Of a stretch of DNA of 64,000 nt, positions 33,479 to 45,108 are shown in pieces. The DNA comes from Neonectria sp. B-13. Its lineage: Eukaryota; Ascomycota; Sordariomycetes; Hypocreales; Nectriaceae. The translations under genes and the position numbers were made by a program. The first letter of the stretch is position 1; every line of letters starts with the position of its first letter. The stretch is taken from the NCBI GenBank assembly GCA_002682825.1, contig NOKP01000045.1, positions 62,001-126,000 of the forward strand. Direction: 5' to 3'. The notes beneath the pieces were generated by a model, which searched no databases, was not told the DNA's origin, and saw only the letters and a program-made list of their open reading frames with translations.

Positions 33479-35240
33479 ATGATGGGGATCTCTCGTTGGC
33501 CAACTTTTTCCATCGTCGCGACCGGCGCTGAAAACGTCCATGGCAAGGACGCGCTTCTCGACAACGATGACATCCGTCCTCTCAAACTTCATGACCGGTA
33601 ATTACTCCCTTTCCTCTTGGTGATGGACTAGAACACCCCCACTAACACCGCCCAGGACATGGACAAATTGGACATACTTCACCTTTTGGTTCTCAGCTAC
33701 TGCAACCATTTCCAACTGGTATGCAGCATCAACGGCACAGGCCTTGGGCCTAAGCATGTGGGAATCCCTTGCCTGTTCGTTTGGTGGTCAGGCGCTCATT
33801 GCCATCATCATCACCTTGAACGGCCGGCCAGGTGCAACATATCACATCGGGTTTCCAGTCGTTTGCCGCGTCGCGTTTGGGGTTTATGGGGCCTGGTGGC
33901 CTACCTTCAACAGAGCTGTCATGGCCATCGTCTGGAACGGCGTGAACGCAGTTCAAGGCGGCCAGTGCATCTACGTTATGCTTCACGCCGTCTTTCCCAG
34001 CATAGCCAGCATCCCGAACACTATGGGAGAGGGTTCTGCACTCACCACCGCAGGCATGATTGGGTTCGTTATCTTCTGGCTTATCACCTGCGCCTTCTTG
34101 GTTATCCCAGTACCTAAGATGCGTGTTCTCGTCTACGCCAAGCTTGTCGTCTTCATCATCTCCGCTGTTGCGATGCTTGCATGGACTGCAACCAAAGCAG
34201 GTGGCTTAGGTCCAGTGGTCCGGCAGCGTGGAACGGCTACTGGTTCTGAAAAGGCCTGGCTGATTGTCCAGTTTCTAATGCTTGGTGCGGCCAACTGCGC
34301 GACATTCGCGAGCAACGCTGCAGACTTCCAGCGGTACGCAAAGAAGAAGAACGACGTACTTGCTGGAAACTTGTTCGGCTTTCCAGTCTCTAACCTTCTT
34401 GTCGCCATCTTTGGCAATCTTGTATGCGCATCAAGTCAGATCATCTTCGGGGAACTTATTTGGAACCCGGTAACACTCTTGGATACGATCCAGACGGTCG
34501 AGTACACCTCGGCTAACCGTGCGGGCTGCTTCTTTATTGCGGCTTGCTTCGCATACTGCTGTATCTTCAGCTCTATCTTTGAGAATTCTTTACCGGCAGG
34601 CAATGATATCGCGGCGCTATTTCCAAAGTACTTGACGGTGCGAAGAGGCTTCTTCGTCTGCGCCATACTTTCGTTCGCGATAAACCCTTGGTACCTATTG
34701 GTAGCTTTCATCTTGCTTCTGAGCAGCTGAGTATAATTGCTAACCAGTGTAACATAGGGCTCAGCAAGTGTTTTCATATCATTCCTAGCGTCGTACCAGA
34801 TATTTTTATCTGCAATCACTGGGGTGCTGCTAGTCGACTACTATTTCATCGTTCGGGGGCGAATTCACATTCCCGACTGCTTTTCTTCGGCAAACACGGG
34901 GGCCTACTACTATACACACGGGTGGAACATACGAGCTTATGTTGCCTATGTTATCGGCATCATCCCTAACTTTTACGGATTTCTTAACAACATGGGCGTT
35001 TCCGCGCCTCTGGGGGTTACTCGATTTTATTTCTTCGCATACTGGGTCGGGCTCGCGTTGTCCGGGCTGTCGTTCTGGCTTTTATGCAAGATTTGGCCAC
35101 CTGCTAACATGGAAGATGGATGGAGGGAGCCAAAGGACTACGTCCGTCCTGAGGAGGAAGACTGCGGGGAAGTCATCGAGGCGGTCAGTGTGACCGAGTC
35201 TTCAAGCGTCGTGGCTAAAGGGGCGCGTGAGAAAGTTTGA
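33479..35240 (+). CDS. NCS1-family nucleobase/allantoin-type permease
   Basis: A 548-residue, about 12-helix plasma membrane transporter in three exons (33479-33597, 33656-34700, 34758-35240; 1647 nt). The N-terminus 'NDDIRPL' then 'RTWTNWTYFTFW' and 'STAQALGLSMWES' is the classic fungal NCS1 entry (Fur-type uracil, allantoin, uridine permeases). Further family segments are 'ITLNGRPGATYHIGFPV', 'NGVNAVQGGQC' and 'AGNDIAALFPKYLTVRRG'. NCS1 Fur-type proteins are H+ symporters for uracil, allantoin, uric acid or related rings; which one is not readable from the sequence. The upstream region has several GATA sites, so nitrogen-source control is likely. Two in-frame ATGs (33479, 33482) start the protein. 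Confidence 0.9.
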
Positions 35241-36206
35241 GGCAGTCGAGGGAGAAATAATCATCATGCGCAGTTTAACAGTACCACGTGGATATCAAGC
35301 GTAATTAACATGAATGCATAGTATTATCCATGCCCCGAGAGTCGGTCAAGCAAGAATATATCTCCTCCCTGTAGCCCAACACAATGTTTCGAACTCATCC
35401 ACCTTTGGGATTTTCTCTTCAGCTAGCTTAGCTTGTCCTCAAATTCACCTTCCTCGTATTATTTTTCAGGATCGGTAGAATCAGCGCTGACGTCTGATGC
35501 GGTTGTCACCACCAGCCACGCTCCTACAACAGATCGTTCTAGAACAAAGCCGTGCGCCGAACAAAAGCGCCGCCGCAGCCGTGGCCGCCAAGGATGCCCT
35601 GTCCAGGTCAGACAGAGTAAGATGGCTCTACAGTGATCAAGATTTCGTTGACCGAATTGTAGTCTGGCTAGTTTAGCGCGCTGGCTCTATGGGGTTTGGC
35701 TCCCCGGACGAAATACATGTCGTCATTGGCTTCCCCAGCGACCCGATGAATCTAAGTTTGCTTCATGGACGGCCTAAGGCCAATGTGAAAGCTACAACTT
35801 ATCCCCTTTGACCAGATGCGAGGTCACCCGGCGACAGACCTTCCACAGAGACTTTCCGCAGAGAATCGCCTGGAGCACTCCTCATGGAACGAAAACGAAG
35901 CCCAGGCCCGAGACTCAACACCGCCGCACTCTGGGAACAAGTCGATTCGACGCTGCGCCTACGGTTGATTAATCCATCGCCAGCAACGAGACGAGACGAG
36001 ACGAGACGAGCCCGGCGGACGCGCTCGTACGTGAAACAGCCTGAAGCTGAGGACGATCAAGGAGAGAGGAAGTCGGCGAGCGTGTCGGCCCCGCCTTCTC
36101 TGCCAACGGCACATGCCGCCGCTAAAGCTCCGCTCTTCGCCGCCACCTTTCCATCCGCCCGGGTCTCCCTCGTTCGAGAGACCCAGCTGACTTTTGTCCT
36201 CACAGA
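35241..36206. other. Intergenic, with a (ACGAG)5 microsatellite
   Basis: Small open frames at 35433-35636 and 35884-36213 are basic and low-complexity, with no recognisable family. The second contains the repeat and overlaps the start of the next gene, so neither is supported as a gene. Confidence 0.45.
35986..36010 (+). repeat. (ACGAG)5 microsatellite
   Basis: Five perfect head-to-tail ACGAG units, about 200 bp upstream of the DUF7703 start codon, probably in its leader. Pentamer repeats of this kind vary in length between strains. Confidence 0.9.
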
Positions 36207-37202
36207 ATGTTGAAGCTAAGAAGTGTGCCCGATGACGGCTACCGTGGCGGAATCGACGTTACAATTCCCGTCGTGATGGCCATCGCTGGATTCTTTGCCA
36301 TCTCCCTCTATAATGTCCTCGAGATAAACGTTCAAATCTTTCTCAGGTTCCAGAAACGCACTGGCCTATACTTTTGGAGCTTGCTCTTCGCCTCATGGGG
36401 TATTGCCCTCCATTCCGTTGGCTTCCTGCTGCAGTTCTTCCAGCTTTGCCGAAACGACTATGTCAACATCGTCATCATTACCCTCGGGGGTGTCCCGATG
36501 GTCATTGGTCAATCCGTCGTCCTTTATTCCCGCCTTCACTTGGTCGTTGATGACAAGAGAAAGATCCGATGGGTGCTCGTGATGATCATCACAAGCTTCT
36601 TTCTCTTTACTGTACCCCCTACAATTCTCAATTTCGGCTCCAACTCTTCCCATCCACAGCCATTCCTCCGACCATTTCAAGTTTACGAAAAAGTCATGCT
36701 CTTCGGCTTCGCAACGCAAGAAATCATCATCTCAGGTCTCTACTTGTGGGAAACCCGGAAGATGTTGCAGATAATGACGCCGAACGGGAGTGCAGCCAGC
36801 CGCCGCGTGATGAAGCACCTCATCTACGTCAACATATTGGTAATCCTACTGGATATGACCATAATTGGCACCGAGCTAGGTGGTGTACACGAAATCCAGA
36901 CTACCTACAAGAGTGCTGTGTACAGCGTCAAACTGAAACTGGAGTTCCCTGTTTTGAATCAACTTCGCACCCTCGTCAAGAGACGTAGCCGCACCTGCGA
37001 CTGCCCAACGCCTCATATGCTGTCTGTCTGCAACGAACCGAGGCCTAGTCTAGGATACGACTCAATGCTAAGACGCAATTCCTGGAAAAACAAACTCTTT
37101 CCTTCAACACGCCAACCGAGCTTTTCTTCGGGTCTTGTTCCGGTAACAGAATTTGAACATGTCATGATAAGGAATCATGAAGATCTCAGATCCCACAATT
37201 GA
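36207..37202 (+). CDS. Seven-helix fungal integral membrane protein (DUF7703-like)
   Basis: A single-exon protein of 331 residues. Hydrophobic helices occur at about 18-38, 52-75, 85-105, 118-135, 155-175 and 200-220, with 'HSVGFLLQFFQL' and 'YSRLHLVVDD' loops typical of the fungal membrane family DUF7703. The segment 'YKSAVYSVKLKLEFPVLNQL' that closes the membrane region is a family hallmark. A soluble tail of about 80 residues follows, rich in Ser and Arg. Function is unknown for the family; it is not a validated receptor. The start is ATG 36207 just downstream of a CAG, so an upstream leader intron is possible. No signal peptide precedes helix 1. Confidence 0.75.
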   Translation: MLKLRSVPDDGYRGGIDVTIPVVMAIAGFFAISLYNVLEINVQIFLRFQKRTGLYFWSLLFASWGIALHSVGFLLQFFQLCRNDYVNIVIITLGGVPMVIGQSVVLYSRLHLVVDDKRKIRWVLVMIITSFFLFTVPPTILNFGSNSSHPQPFLRPFQVYEKVMLFGFATQEIIISGLYLWETRKMLQIMTPNGSAASRRVMKHLIYVNILVILLDMTIIGTELGGVHEIQTTYKSAVYSVKLKLEFPVLNQLRTLVKRRSRTCDCPTPHMLSVCNEPRPSLGYDSMLRRNSWKNKLFPSTRQPSFSSGLVPVTEFEHVMIRNHEDLRSHN

Positions 37203-38633
37203 CCAGGGCACTATTCTCCAGATCACAGGCGCCAGGAATAAGTCATACCCCAATTGAACCGGCATCAATGTCTAGACAACCCCTAGCCAGCCTCAGGATA
37301 ACAACCACTTAGCGAGGATATATTCGTCAGTTTCGGGACATAATCAATCGTATCACATTTTCTTCGCACGAAGTGTGTGTCACGGATTCACGTGTTTCCG
37401 ACTCCCCATTTCGAAGGGCCTAAGCTTGGTTGCCCTGCCACGCACTTTATCCTCTTGCTGGCGACTTACGAGAGCAAACAATGCTGGATCGACAAGACAA
37501 AAGATGAAGAGAAACCTTCATAATCATCTCTGCTGGTATGCCATTTATAACTTCATCGCCGCGGACACTAGCTTCTACTGGTATGCCATCCACAAATCTA
37601 TCTCCGCGAAATGGGCGAGGGTTGTATCGAGCTTCAAGGAGAAGGCTGGGATATCTCATCATCCACATCTTGTCTTGCACTCGGCGTGGACAACGCTTGC
37701 TTAGGTGGTGGTTTAGCTTACCGTTGAGATGTGAGGTTGAGATAGATGAAACCTGGGGGATAGATATGAAACGTGTAAAGATAACTGTTCGAGAGTATGA
37801 GTTCTTGTTAGATTTCTGTCAAGAGTACAATTTTCAACCAGTGGTGGATGATTGTCAAATATTTCACCTTGAGAGTCGAACTTGGGTATGAACAAACCAA
37901 GTGTTTGTGACCGGTGCTCCTTCATTAAAGCCATCAAGCTAACTACACACGCACACTGGCAAGAATTTCGGCTGAAACTCAATTCTCGAGATGGAAGAAG
38001 AAACTGGGTCAGCTGGATGACGGACCGGACCGTAACTGACTCAACACGCGGCTTCGACCTCATCTTGGATCCATCTCCGGCCCAATTCGCGAAAGGGAAG
38101 AGACACGGGCTCTCCAGAGAATTACCTAGCCAGCTACTTACGATGAGAAGCAGATGTCCTTTGCATAGCGTATAGGCGCCCGGAACATCTTTCCAAGTAT
38201 ATACTTGTGATACTGGGGATGCACTCTCACACTCCTCCCGTTCGTCGACTATGCTTAGTTTTACCCTGACGCATGTCAACTACGAGGAGTTCAACCGTGA
38301 TTGCTTTGATATCTCATCAGCAATGCCACTTAGTAGTGAGCTTGCAGGTTAATGTCTGTGATTCGTACCTTTCACTCTTGAAGCTTAAGGTATAGTACTT
38401 GAGGCCTCTCTTTTAATCGATTCTTGTTGTCTATAAGTTCTAACTAGCTATATTTGAATTTATTAATCTGCAGTCCATTCTATCCTGTATCTAAAATGAC
38501 CAGTTCGCGAAAGGTGGTCCACTCCATCACCACTTGGCCCGTACATCGTCGGATGGTAAATCAGTATCTACAACCTCAGCAGTAGACTGATGCCCTAATT
38601 ACTAGTAATGTACACATATTGTAGGTAAAAAGC
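37203..38633. other. Intergenic 1.4 kb, nothing recognised
   Basis: A minus-strand frame of 188 codons (37713-38279) and plus-strand frames across the same stretch have no family motif and conflict with each other. The right end (38.3-38.6 kb) is AT-rich and probably the 3' flank of the ABC transporter. Confidence 0.45.
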
Positions 38634-41600
38634 TCACTGCAACATCTGTTGCATGGCGTTGAGCCTGTAGCTCTCCCTCCGCTCCATCAACTCCGAGTGC
38701 CGCCCGCTGTCGACAATCTGGCCTCCCTCGACAACGAAGATGACGTCGGCCTTCTGCACAGTGTGAAGTCGGTGGGTAATGGCCAGCACCGTCGTGCCCT
38801 GCGATGCCCTCTCAAGGCCCTCCTGGAGCGCCGCTTCGCTCGTAGCATCCAGCGCGCTGGTGCTTTCATCGAGGAGGAGTAGGCGCGGGCGACGGACAAG
38901 AGCACGCGCGATGGCGAGGCGCTGTCTTTGGCCGCCGGAAAGGCGAGAGGCAGAAGGACCGCATTCGGTATCGTAGCCGTCTGGAAGAGACGTGATCACG
39001 TCATGGATGTTTGCCAAGCGGCAAGCCTCCTCGATTTCGGCGTCGGTGGCGTCGTGGCCTGGGAGGGCCCCTAATCCCACGTTGAACCGCACGCTGCCGT
39101 CGAAGAGAGCGGGATCCTGCGGCACCAGGGCAATCGAATCTCGGAATGATGTAGGGAGCTTGGCAATGTCTTGATCGTCGATGAGGACGCTACCGGCGGA
39201 GGGTTCATACAGACGCTGCACGAGGTTCATGATGGTGGACTTGCCGGCTCCAGAAGGACCCACGAGACCACAGAACTGCTTTGGTGGAAGTGTGAGTGAG
39301 ACATTGTCGAGAATGGTGACATCAGGACGGCCCGGGTACGCGAAAGAGACGTTCTTGAAGGTCACTCTGGCACCGCCGCGGCGTTGGTTGTCCTCGAGGC
39401 TGCCAGTCTTCGCCTCTCCAAAAGCCTCGACATCGTCCCCCGACTTGGCGGGATCCATCCCGGATTTTCCTGTGTGGGTAGTAGATCCCATGTCGACGAC
39501 TGCCATGACTCGAGACAAGGCCAGGCGAGCCCGCGAGAACTCTGGAGCGAGAGAAAACATGCTGCTCCAGAGCTGAGCGCTCGTCAGCATGGCCACGAGG
39601 ATGATGAGAAAGTCGGTTTGCGTGTATTCTCCCTTCATGATGAGCTGCGAGCCCCACCAGTAGGCCAAGGCGTTGACAAAGGTGCCGGTGGTGTAGGAGA
39701 TGGCCAGCCAGATGTTGGTCGAGATGGAAGCGCGCACCACCTGCTTCTTCGGAGGCTTCAGTAGGCGTTCATAAGATTCCATGTATACCTTCTCGAGCGA
39801 AAGAACAGAAACAGTGCGAATCAACTCGATGGCTTCGGTGGCAAGCGACGTGGCCGTAGAGAAAGCCTCGCGATGGCGTTCTTCGTACCGTGCCAACATG
39901 CGCAGCTGCATGAAGCCTGCACCGAGCAAGATGGGGACCGTCACAAGACACACCAAGGCGATCTTCCAGGCAAAGATGTGCGAGATAACAATGGCAACGA
40001 CGACGTTGATACAGATGGCGAAGACGGTACCGAATGTCGATCCGCTGAAGGCGCCAACCGCCATGCTGTCTCTGGTGATAATGGAGAGTAAGGTCGTAGG
40101 GGTGCGGCCTTCAGACTGGTGCCAGTGAATGCCCTGTTCGAGCAGAGACCGGAAGGAGAGGACTCGCAGACTATAGAGAAGTCTCTCAGCGATGATTCCG
40201 AAGCCCAGCCAGGCGAAGAAGTTGGCAATGAGTTCAATACCCGCAAGCATGAAGAAGAGGCCGGCAAAGAAACGACCCATGTATCGAATGCGTTCAACGG
40301 TGCTCTGGCAAGGATTGAGTGCGCCGAAGGTGAAACCAAAGATCATACCCGAGCCGGAAAAGGTAGCTCCAACAAAGACAGCAGCAATGATAGCAACAAC
40401 GACCCAGCCGAGAGACGGTCGGGTCAAGAAGGCGAGGCCCTTGAAGATGGAGCTGAATGGCTTCACGACGTCCAGGTCTTGGTCCTTGGCCTCCACTTCT
40501 TCCTTTTTCTTGTGTTCCTCGTCCTGTTCCTTGTCCAAGGATCGAGTTTGGGTGTCGATACCTTGCTTGTGCTCAGATATGTCGGCCTTTTCGCTCGGCT
40601 GAATGTCCGTCTTGAGAGTCGACCGGTCGAGTGAATCTCCGGAGATGGAACCAGAATCAGGCTTTCGCGAGTTGTCCAGCGTTTGCAGCTTGGCCATGCG
40701 GGCGAACTCGCCATTGTCCTTGGCCATGAGCTCGTCGTAGGTTCCCTGCTCGACAACCCGGCCAGCGTCCATGACGACGATGTTGTCGGCGTTGCGGATT
40801 GTCGAGAGACGGTGAGCAATGGAGATGATGGTTCGCTGTTCAGCAGCGGCCCGCTCCACGGCGAGCTGAATTCTCTTCTCGCTGGCAGAATCAAGTGACG
40901 CAGTAGCCTCATCGAGAACAAGAATCTCCGGGTCTCGGATCATCGCGCGAGCAAGTGCAATTCGCTGTCGCTGACCGCCGCTCACGAGGGAGCCACTCGG
41001 GCCGGCAGACGTACCGTAGCCATGTTCGAGGCGCTCGATGAAGCTTGCCGCGTCGGCTTGCTCAGCGGCATGGAGAATCAGGTTGGCGATCTCAGCAAAC
41101 TCGGGTCCAAGAGAGGCAGCTGAGGAGAGCGCATCCTTTCCCTTGGCGACTAGGTTGGCAAACTCCGGGCCACTGAGCAACGCCTTGAGGTGCTGGTGGG
41201 CAGGCTTGGGCGAGTTGACGAGGCCGAGTGCAATGTTCTCCAAGATAGAGCGGTCAAGAAGAGAAGGCTCCTGCTGAACAAAGCTGACGAAGCTGCGCAG
41301 AGACCTAACATTGAGCTCCCTAACATCGTGGCCTTCGAGCTCGACGGTACCCTCTGTGGGATCGTGAAGACGTGCAATCAGAGCCGCAATGGTGGACTTG
41401 CCACTGCCCGAGAGACCAACAATGGCCGTGTACTTGCCAATGGGGAATTCCAGATCCACGTTCTGCAGGACCAGCTGGCCAGGGCGCGATGCGTACTCGA
41501 ACGAGACGTTGCGAAAGGCAATAGACTTGGCCGTGCTCGACGGGAGGATGATGCCGGCATCCGAGGTGCCGTCGATGGTAGAGGGAGCTTCGATATCTTC

Positions 41601-42826
41601 CATGAGACGCTGGTAGGCGGCTATGGCGGCTCCGAGGAAGGGAAGAGTAGGGGCTATTCCACCCAGCATCACGCACGCGTCGACGAGGAGGTAGACGATG
41701 GCGTAGATCTGGCCAACAGTAGCGCCGCCATTGTCACTCGCAACGGAGTCGGCAATACGGAGACTGCCCTGCCAAAACGCCAGCGCGTTTCCAGAGTAGG
41801 AGATGAAGTAGAGCAGGCCAGTCTGGATAGCGGCGACACCGGCCTTCATTATGGCGAACTTGCGAGCGCGAGCCATGTGGCCAGCGAACTTGGCCTCAAG
41901 GCGAGGGGCGGCACCAAAGGCCTGGACGACGGCAACATGTGAGAGAGCTTCAGATGCAATGGACGAGGCCGAAGCAATGGCGTCGTTCTGCAGCCCAACA
42001 TACTTGCCCAGATATCTCCCACCGAGGAGGCCAGAGATGAGGAAGGCGGGCAGCATGCAGACGAGGATGCCGGCGAGCTTGGGCTGCTGGGAGAAGGCGA
42101 TGACAAAGACGGTGATGAAGAAGCTGATGGTGGTGATGATGTTTCCGACCTTTTCCGAGGTGCCGGCCTGGACGGCCGTGATGTCGCCGTGGAGTCGGCT
42201 CGAGACTTGGCCGGAGGCGCCGCGGGTGTCGAAGAAAGCCGGAGGCTGGCGGAGGAGGGCCGAGACGTAGCGGGTGCGGAGGCGCTGGGCAAGGCGCTGG
42301 CTGATGATGTTCCAGCACGTAAGGTGGCCGTAGATCAGGACAAGGGAGATGGCGCCGATCCAGGCTGTCTTGATGACCTTGTCATTGATGGCCGACTCAT
42401 ACGCAAACGGATCGATATCCGTGTCCCCTTCGGCTGCACAGGTGGCGCCGTTGAAGTTGTCGACGAGCTGACCGAACAGGACGCCCATCAGGGGGAACGG
42501 AACACCCGCCCCGGCAGCGAAGAGGGTGCCGGCGATGATGAGGGCGATATCAATCCATGTCGGTTGAGCGGCGAAGAGGAGCTCGAAGTAGATGAAGAAG
42601 CCCTTGACAGACTATGCACAATAACAGTTATTCTTCCGCTCTTCTTTAATTTTCATAGTTGAAGGCACCGCAAGCCTCGAACGGGCATAGGAAAACTCAC
42701 TGACAATGTGCCCTTGGGCTTCTCAGCTGGTGCATCGGGGCTGGCACCGGCGGCATTCTCTGGGGTATGCGACTTCTCCTCCGCCGCTAGCTTATCAGGG
42801 GCTACCTTTTCGGGTTCGGCAGCCAT
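38634..42826 (-). CDS. ABCB (MDR/leptomycin-resistance type) full ABC transporter
   Basis: A 1367-residue exporter in two exons (42826-42701, 42611-38634), with TMD-NBD-TMD-NBD order. The N-terminal cytosolic tail is rich in Ala, Glu and Pro. NBD1 has Walker A GLSGSGKST, signature LVSGGQRQR and Walker B ILVLDEATAS. NBD2 has GPSGAGKST, RLSGGQRQR and LLLLDESTSALD. Both sites keep Walker A Lys, catalytic Glu and switch His ('AHRLST', 'THRLHT'), so both can hydrolyse ATP. A charged linker of about 80 residues (Asp, Lys, Glu-rich) joins the halves. The layout is that of S. pombe Pmd1-like and Aspergillus Mdr1-like pumps that export lipophilic drugs or toxins from the plasma membrane; the substrate is unknown. 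Third-position G/C preference makes long antisense frames, which are not genes. Confidence 0.95.
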
Positions 42827-43536
42827 GATTCTGGTTCCTGCTTCAGTTCCCGGTTGAGGATAGTCGGACTTATCTCTACAGACACAGAGACACAGCGAAA
42901 AGAAGGACCCTAGAAGAAAGTGAGGTGACTCCTTTTGAAGGGCAGGGAGTACAACCCTATAGGCCGAGGAACGGAAGGGAAAACGGACAAAGGAAAACGG
43001 ACGTGGAAACAGCCAAGCCGCGCATCTTCGTCCAGGATCACCAGTATTTTTCGGAGAGGGGCCGATTTCGGAATATCACCCTGGCTCAGGTTGTCTCATT
43101 ATGCAAGTTTCGACCCAAATGGCCGAGGATCTACGGACATAGAAGCCGCCTTGATTGTGCCGGCATGTAGGTCAAGACTATGGAACGGGAACGGTGTGGT
43201 GTCTCGCGTTGTGGAGTGAGTTGGTAACCCACGTTGGTCATGTAACGCTGCGAGTGACTGAGCAAATTGGGGCCACGGACCAGCGAACCCGCAAGGGCAT
43301 GGTGATGAGGCGAAGGAGAACCAAGCGCCTCTTGGTTGTCTTGGCAAGACGTACTATGTAGCAAGTATCAAGGATGGGCGGTGGAGAGGGAGCGAAAGAG
43401 TGGGGGATCAGCAGACTTTTCAAACTGCCGGGGGCTCCCATCTCCCAGGGGCATCTGCCGCAGGAAGAGGGAAAATAGAGTAGGGCAGTAAGCTATAAGG
43501 TTAGGTTTTCAAATAAGATAGGGCACGACTCCTTAC

Positions 43537-43548
43537 CCACACGTGTGG
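43537..43548. promoter_or_regulatory. Palindromic E-box CCACACGTGTGG
   Basis: A perfect 12-bp palindrome centred on CACGTG, the core bound by bHLH factors. It lies about 710 bp upstream of the ABC transporter ATG and 975 bp upstream of the GNAT ATG. Confidence 0.4.
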
Positions 43549-44350
43549 TTGCTCACGGGGAAGGGGGAAGAGGGAAGTGGATTGAGTTGAGATAATTAAT
43601 CTACATCAAGTAAGTATCGGACGATCCCGAAGCCGTGGCAGGGGGGACCGGGTGAAGCCTGAGAGGTCGGAAGATCCTGAGTTGGTGAAGACCCTGGCCA
43701 ACGAGCGCGGGCGTCAAATGATGCCTGGATGGTAGGATCAGATTACGGAGACGGGCGCCATGAGGTGATTGATTAGGTCTACACGGCGGCCGTTGGAGAG
43801 CCCGATCCACCCGGCCTTGATTCGATCGGCGGCCAACGCCCCGAATCCGGAATGTGGGGCGTTGCCGGCGTGAAGGACTAATTTAGCAGTTTTGACGATC
43901 CTTACGCGTATTTTGCCTAGGTGGGCATAAGCCAACTTTGCCATATACCACGGCCATGGGATTCCCTGCCCTGTCCGGTCTCGTAAGCGTCTTGGCTATT
44001 TCCACTACCACCCAGGTTAAAGTTCGGCCTGACACTATTCGCACACAGTAGAGATTGGGGTTCTTGGCCTGCAGCGTCCGCATGTAACATACCAATGATA
44101 CCATTTGGTGTCAGCACCACCCTGGCCAGGCCGCCAGAGCAGCATCCAACCATCGCGGCGTCGCTCCCATCGCCATAGCCCGCAGATAGCCCCGTTCAGG
44201 CAATGCAATGGCAGCTCAAGGAGCTTGAGTTGAGACACGGGGGTGCCACGAAGACCGGGCGCAGTGATCAAACAAGGCAAAAGAGAGACGGACAAGACGA
44301 GAGACGCGGGACGTTGCAGAGGCCTTCCCGATCAGAGGCCGGATTGCAAG

Positions 44351-44358
44351 TATATAAG
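44351..44358 (+). promoter_or_regulatory. TATA box of the GNAT gene
   Basis: TATATAAG followed by a G-run lies 173 bp before the ATG at 44524. A C- and T-rich leader (44450-44515) follows, as at many fungal transcription starts. Confidence 0.5.
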
Positions 44359-44523
44359 GGGGGCCGATGGACGGAGAGCAGTCGAGGACGCAACACATAG
44401 AAGGACAGCAAGTCGTAGCGAACACAAACACACGGAAGCTTCAACTGCCGTTGTTCCTCGCCTTCTCCCTCTTCCTCTTCCTCCTCAGCCTCGCTCAGCC
44501 CTGCTCAGCCATCGTATCGCATC

Positions 44524-45108
44524 ATGAACCAAGCCACTTTACGTACCGCGCGTCTCGAGCTGGTACCGCTCGCGCCTCAACACGGAGACTTTCTATACCA
44601 GTTAGACGCGGACCCGGATGTCATGAAATACATCGGGTACGGCAAGCCACTCGACGCCAAAGACTCAAAGATTGTCCACAAACTGCTGCTCGAGACGGCT
44701 GCGCCTGGAACCGGCCTCGGGTGCTGGGCCGCCTTCACGGGAGGCGACTTTGTCGGCTGGTGGGTGTTAGCCGCCACCCAAAGCAATGTCACCCCATTGC
44801 AATCCGACAAAGCCAGGGCCGAGTTTGGCTTGCGCGTCTTACCTAAGTTCTGGGGCCAAGGGTTTGCCAAGGAAGGGTCGCGTGAGTTGCTGAAGCATGG
44901 GTTCCAAGACTTGGGTGTGGATGAGATCTTTGGAGAGACCATGACGGTCAACAAGGGGTCTTGGGCGACAATGGCATCCTGTGGGTTGGGCCATGTTCGC
45001 ACTTTTCACAACCAGTACGATACTCCCCCTCCCGGGATCGAAGAGGGCGAAGTGGAATATCGGATTACCAAGGACGAATGGTTGTCGATGGATCATGCGC
45101 GGAAATAG
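44524..45108 (+). CDS. GNAT N-acetyltransferase (RimJ/RimL type)
   Basis: A single-exon protein of 194 residues. 'LRTARLELVPLAPQHGDFLYQL' at the N-terminus and 'DPDVMKYIG' form the usual opening of Acetyltransf_3 enzymes. 'EFGLRVLPKFWGQGFAKEGSRELLKHGF' holds the acetyl-CoA pyrophosphate loop (Q/R-x-x-G-x-G/A: WGQGFA), about residues 108-118. The following 'VNKGSWATMASCGLGHVRTF' is the N-x-x-S region, where the family has 'N..S...lek.GF'. It transfers acetyl from acetyl-CoA to an amine; substrates range from protein N-termini to small toxic amines, and it may act in detoxification. It is cytosolic, with no targeting signal. Confidence 0.9.
   Translation: MNQATLRTARLELVPLAPQHGDFLYQLDADPDVMKYIGYGKPLDAKDSKIVHKLLLETAAPGTGLGCWAAFTGGDFVGWWVLAATQSNVTPLQSDKARAEFGLRVLPKFWGQGFAKEGSRELLKHGFQDLGVDEIFGETMTVNKGSWATMASCGLGHVRTFHNQYDTPPPGIEEGEVEYRITKDEWLSMDHARK

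Larger units (their letters stand above)
42827..44523. other. 1.7 kb divergent spacer between ABC transporter and GNAT gene
   Basis: No gene is supported, though many short frames occur. It contains a 12-bp palindromic E-box (43537-43548) and a TATA box for the GNAT gene (44351). The length suits complex control of the ABC pump. Confidence 0.5.

Noticed and set aside
35433..36213. Two small basic frames before the DUF7703 gene
   Set aside because: Low complexity, one contains the ACGAG microsatellite and overlaps the real start codon, and neither resembles a known protein.
37713..38279. 188-codon minus-strand frame upstream of the ABC gene's 3' end
   Set aside because: Competing frames exist on the plus strand and no domain is recognisable.
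38649..42662. Long open frames antisense to the ABC transporter (up to 250 codons)
   Set aside because: They mirror the codon bias of a large GC-rich coding exon, have no family motif and lie wholly inside the transporter.
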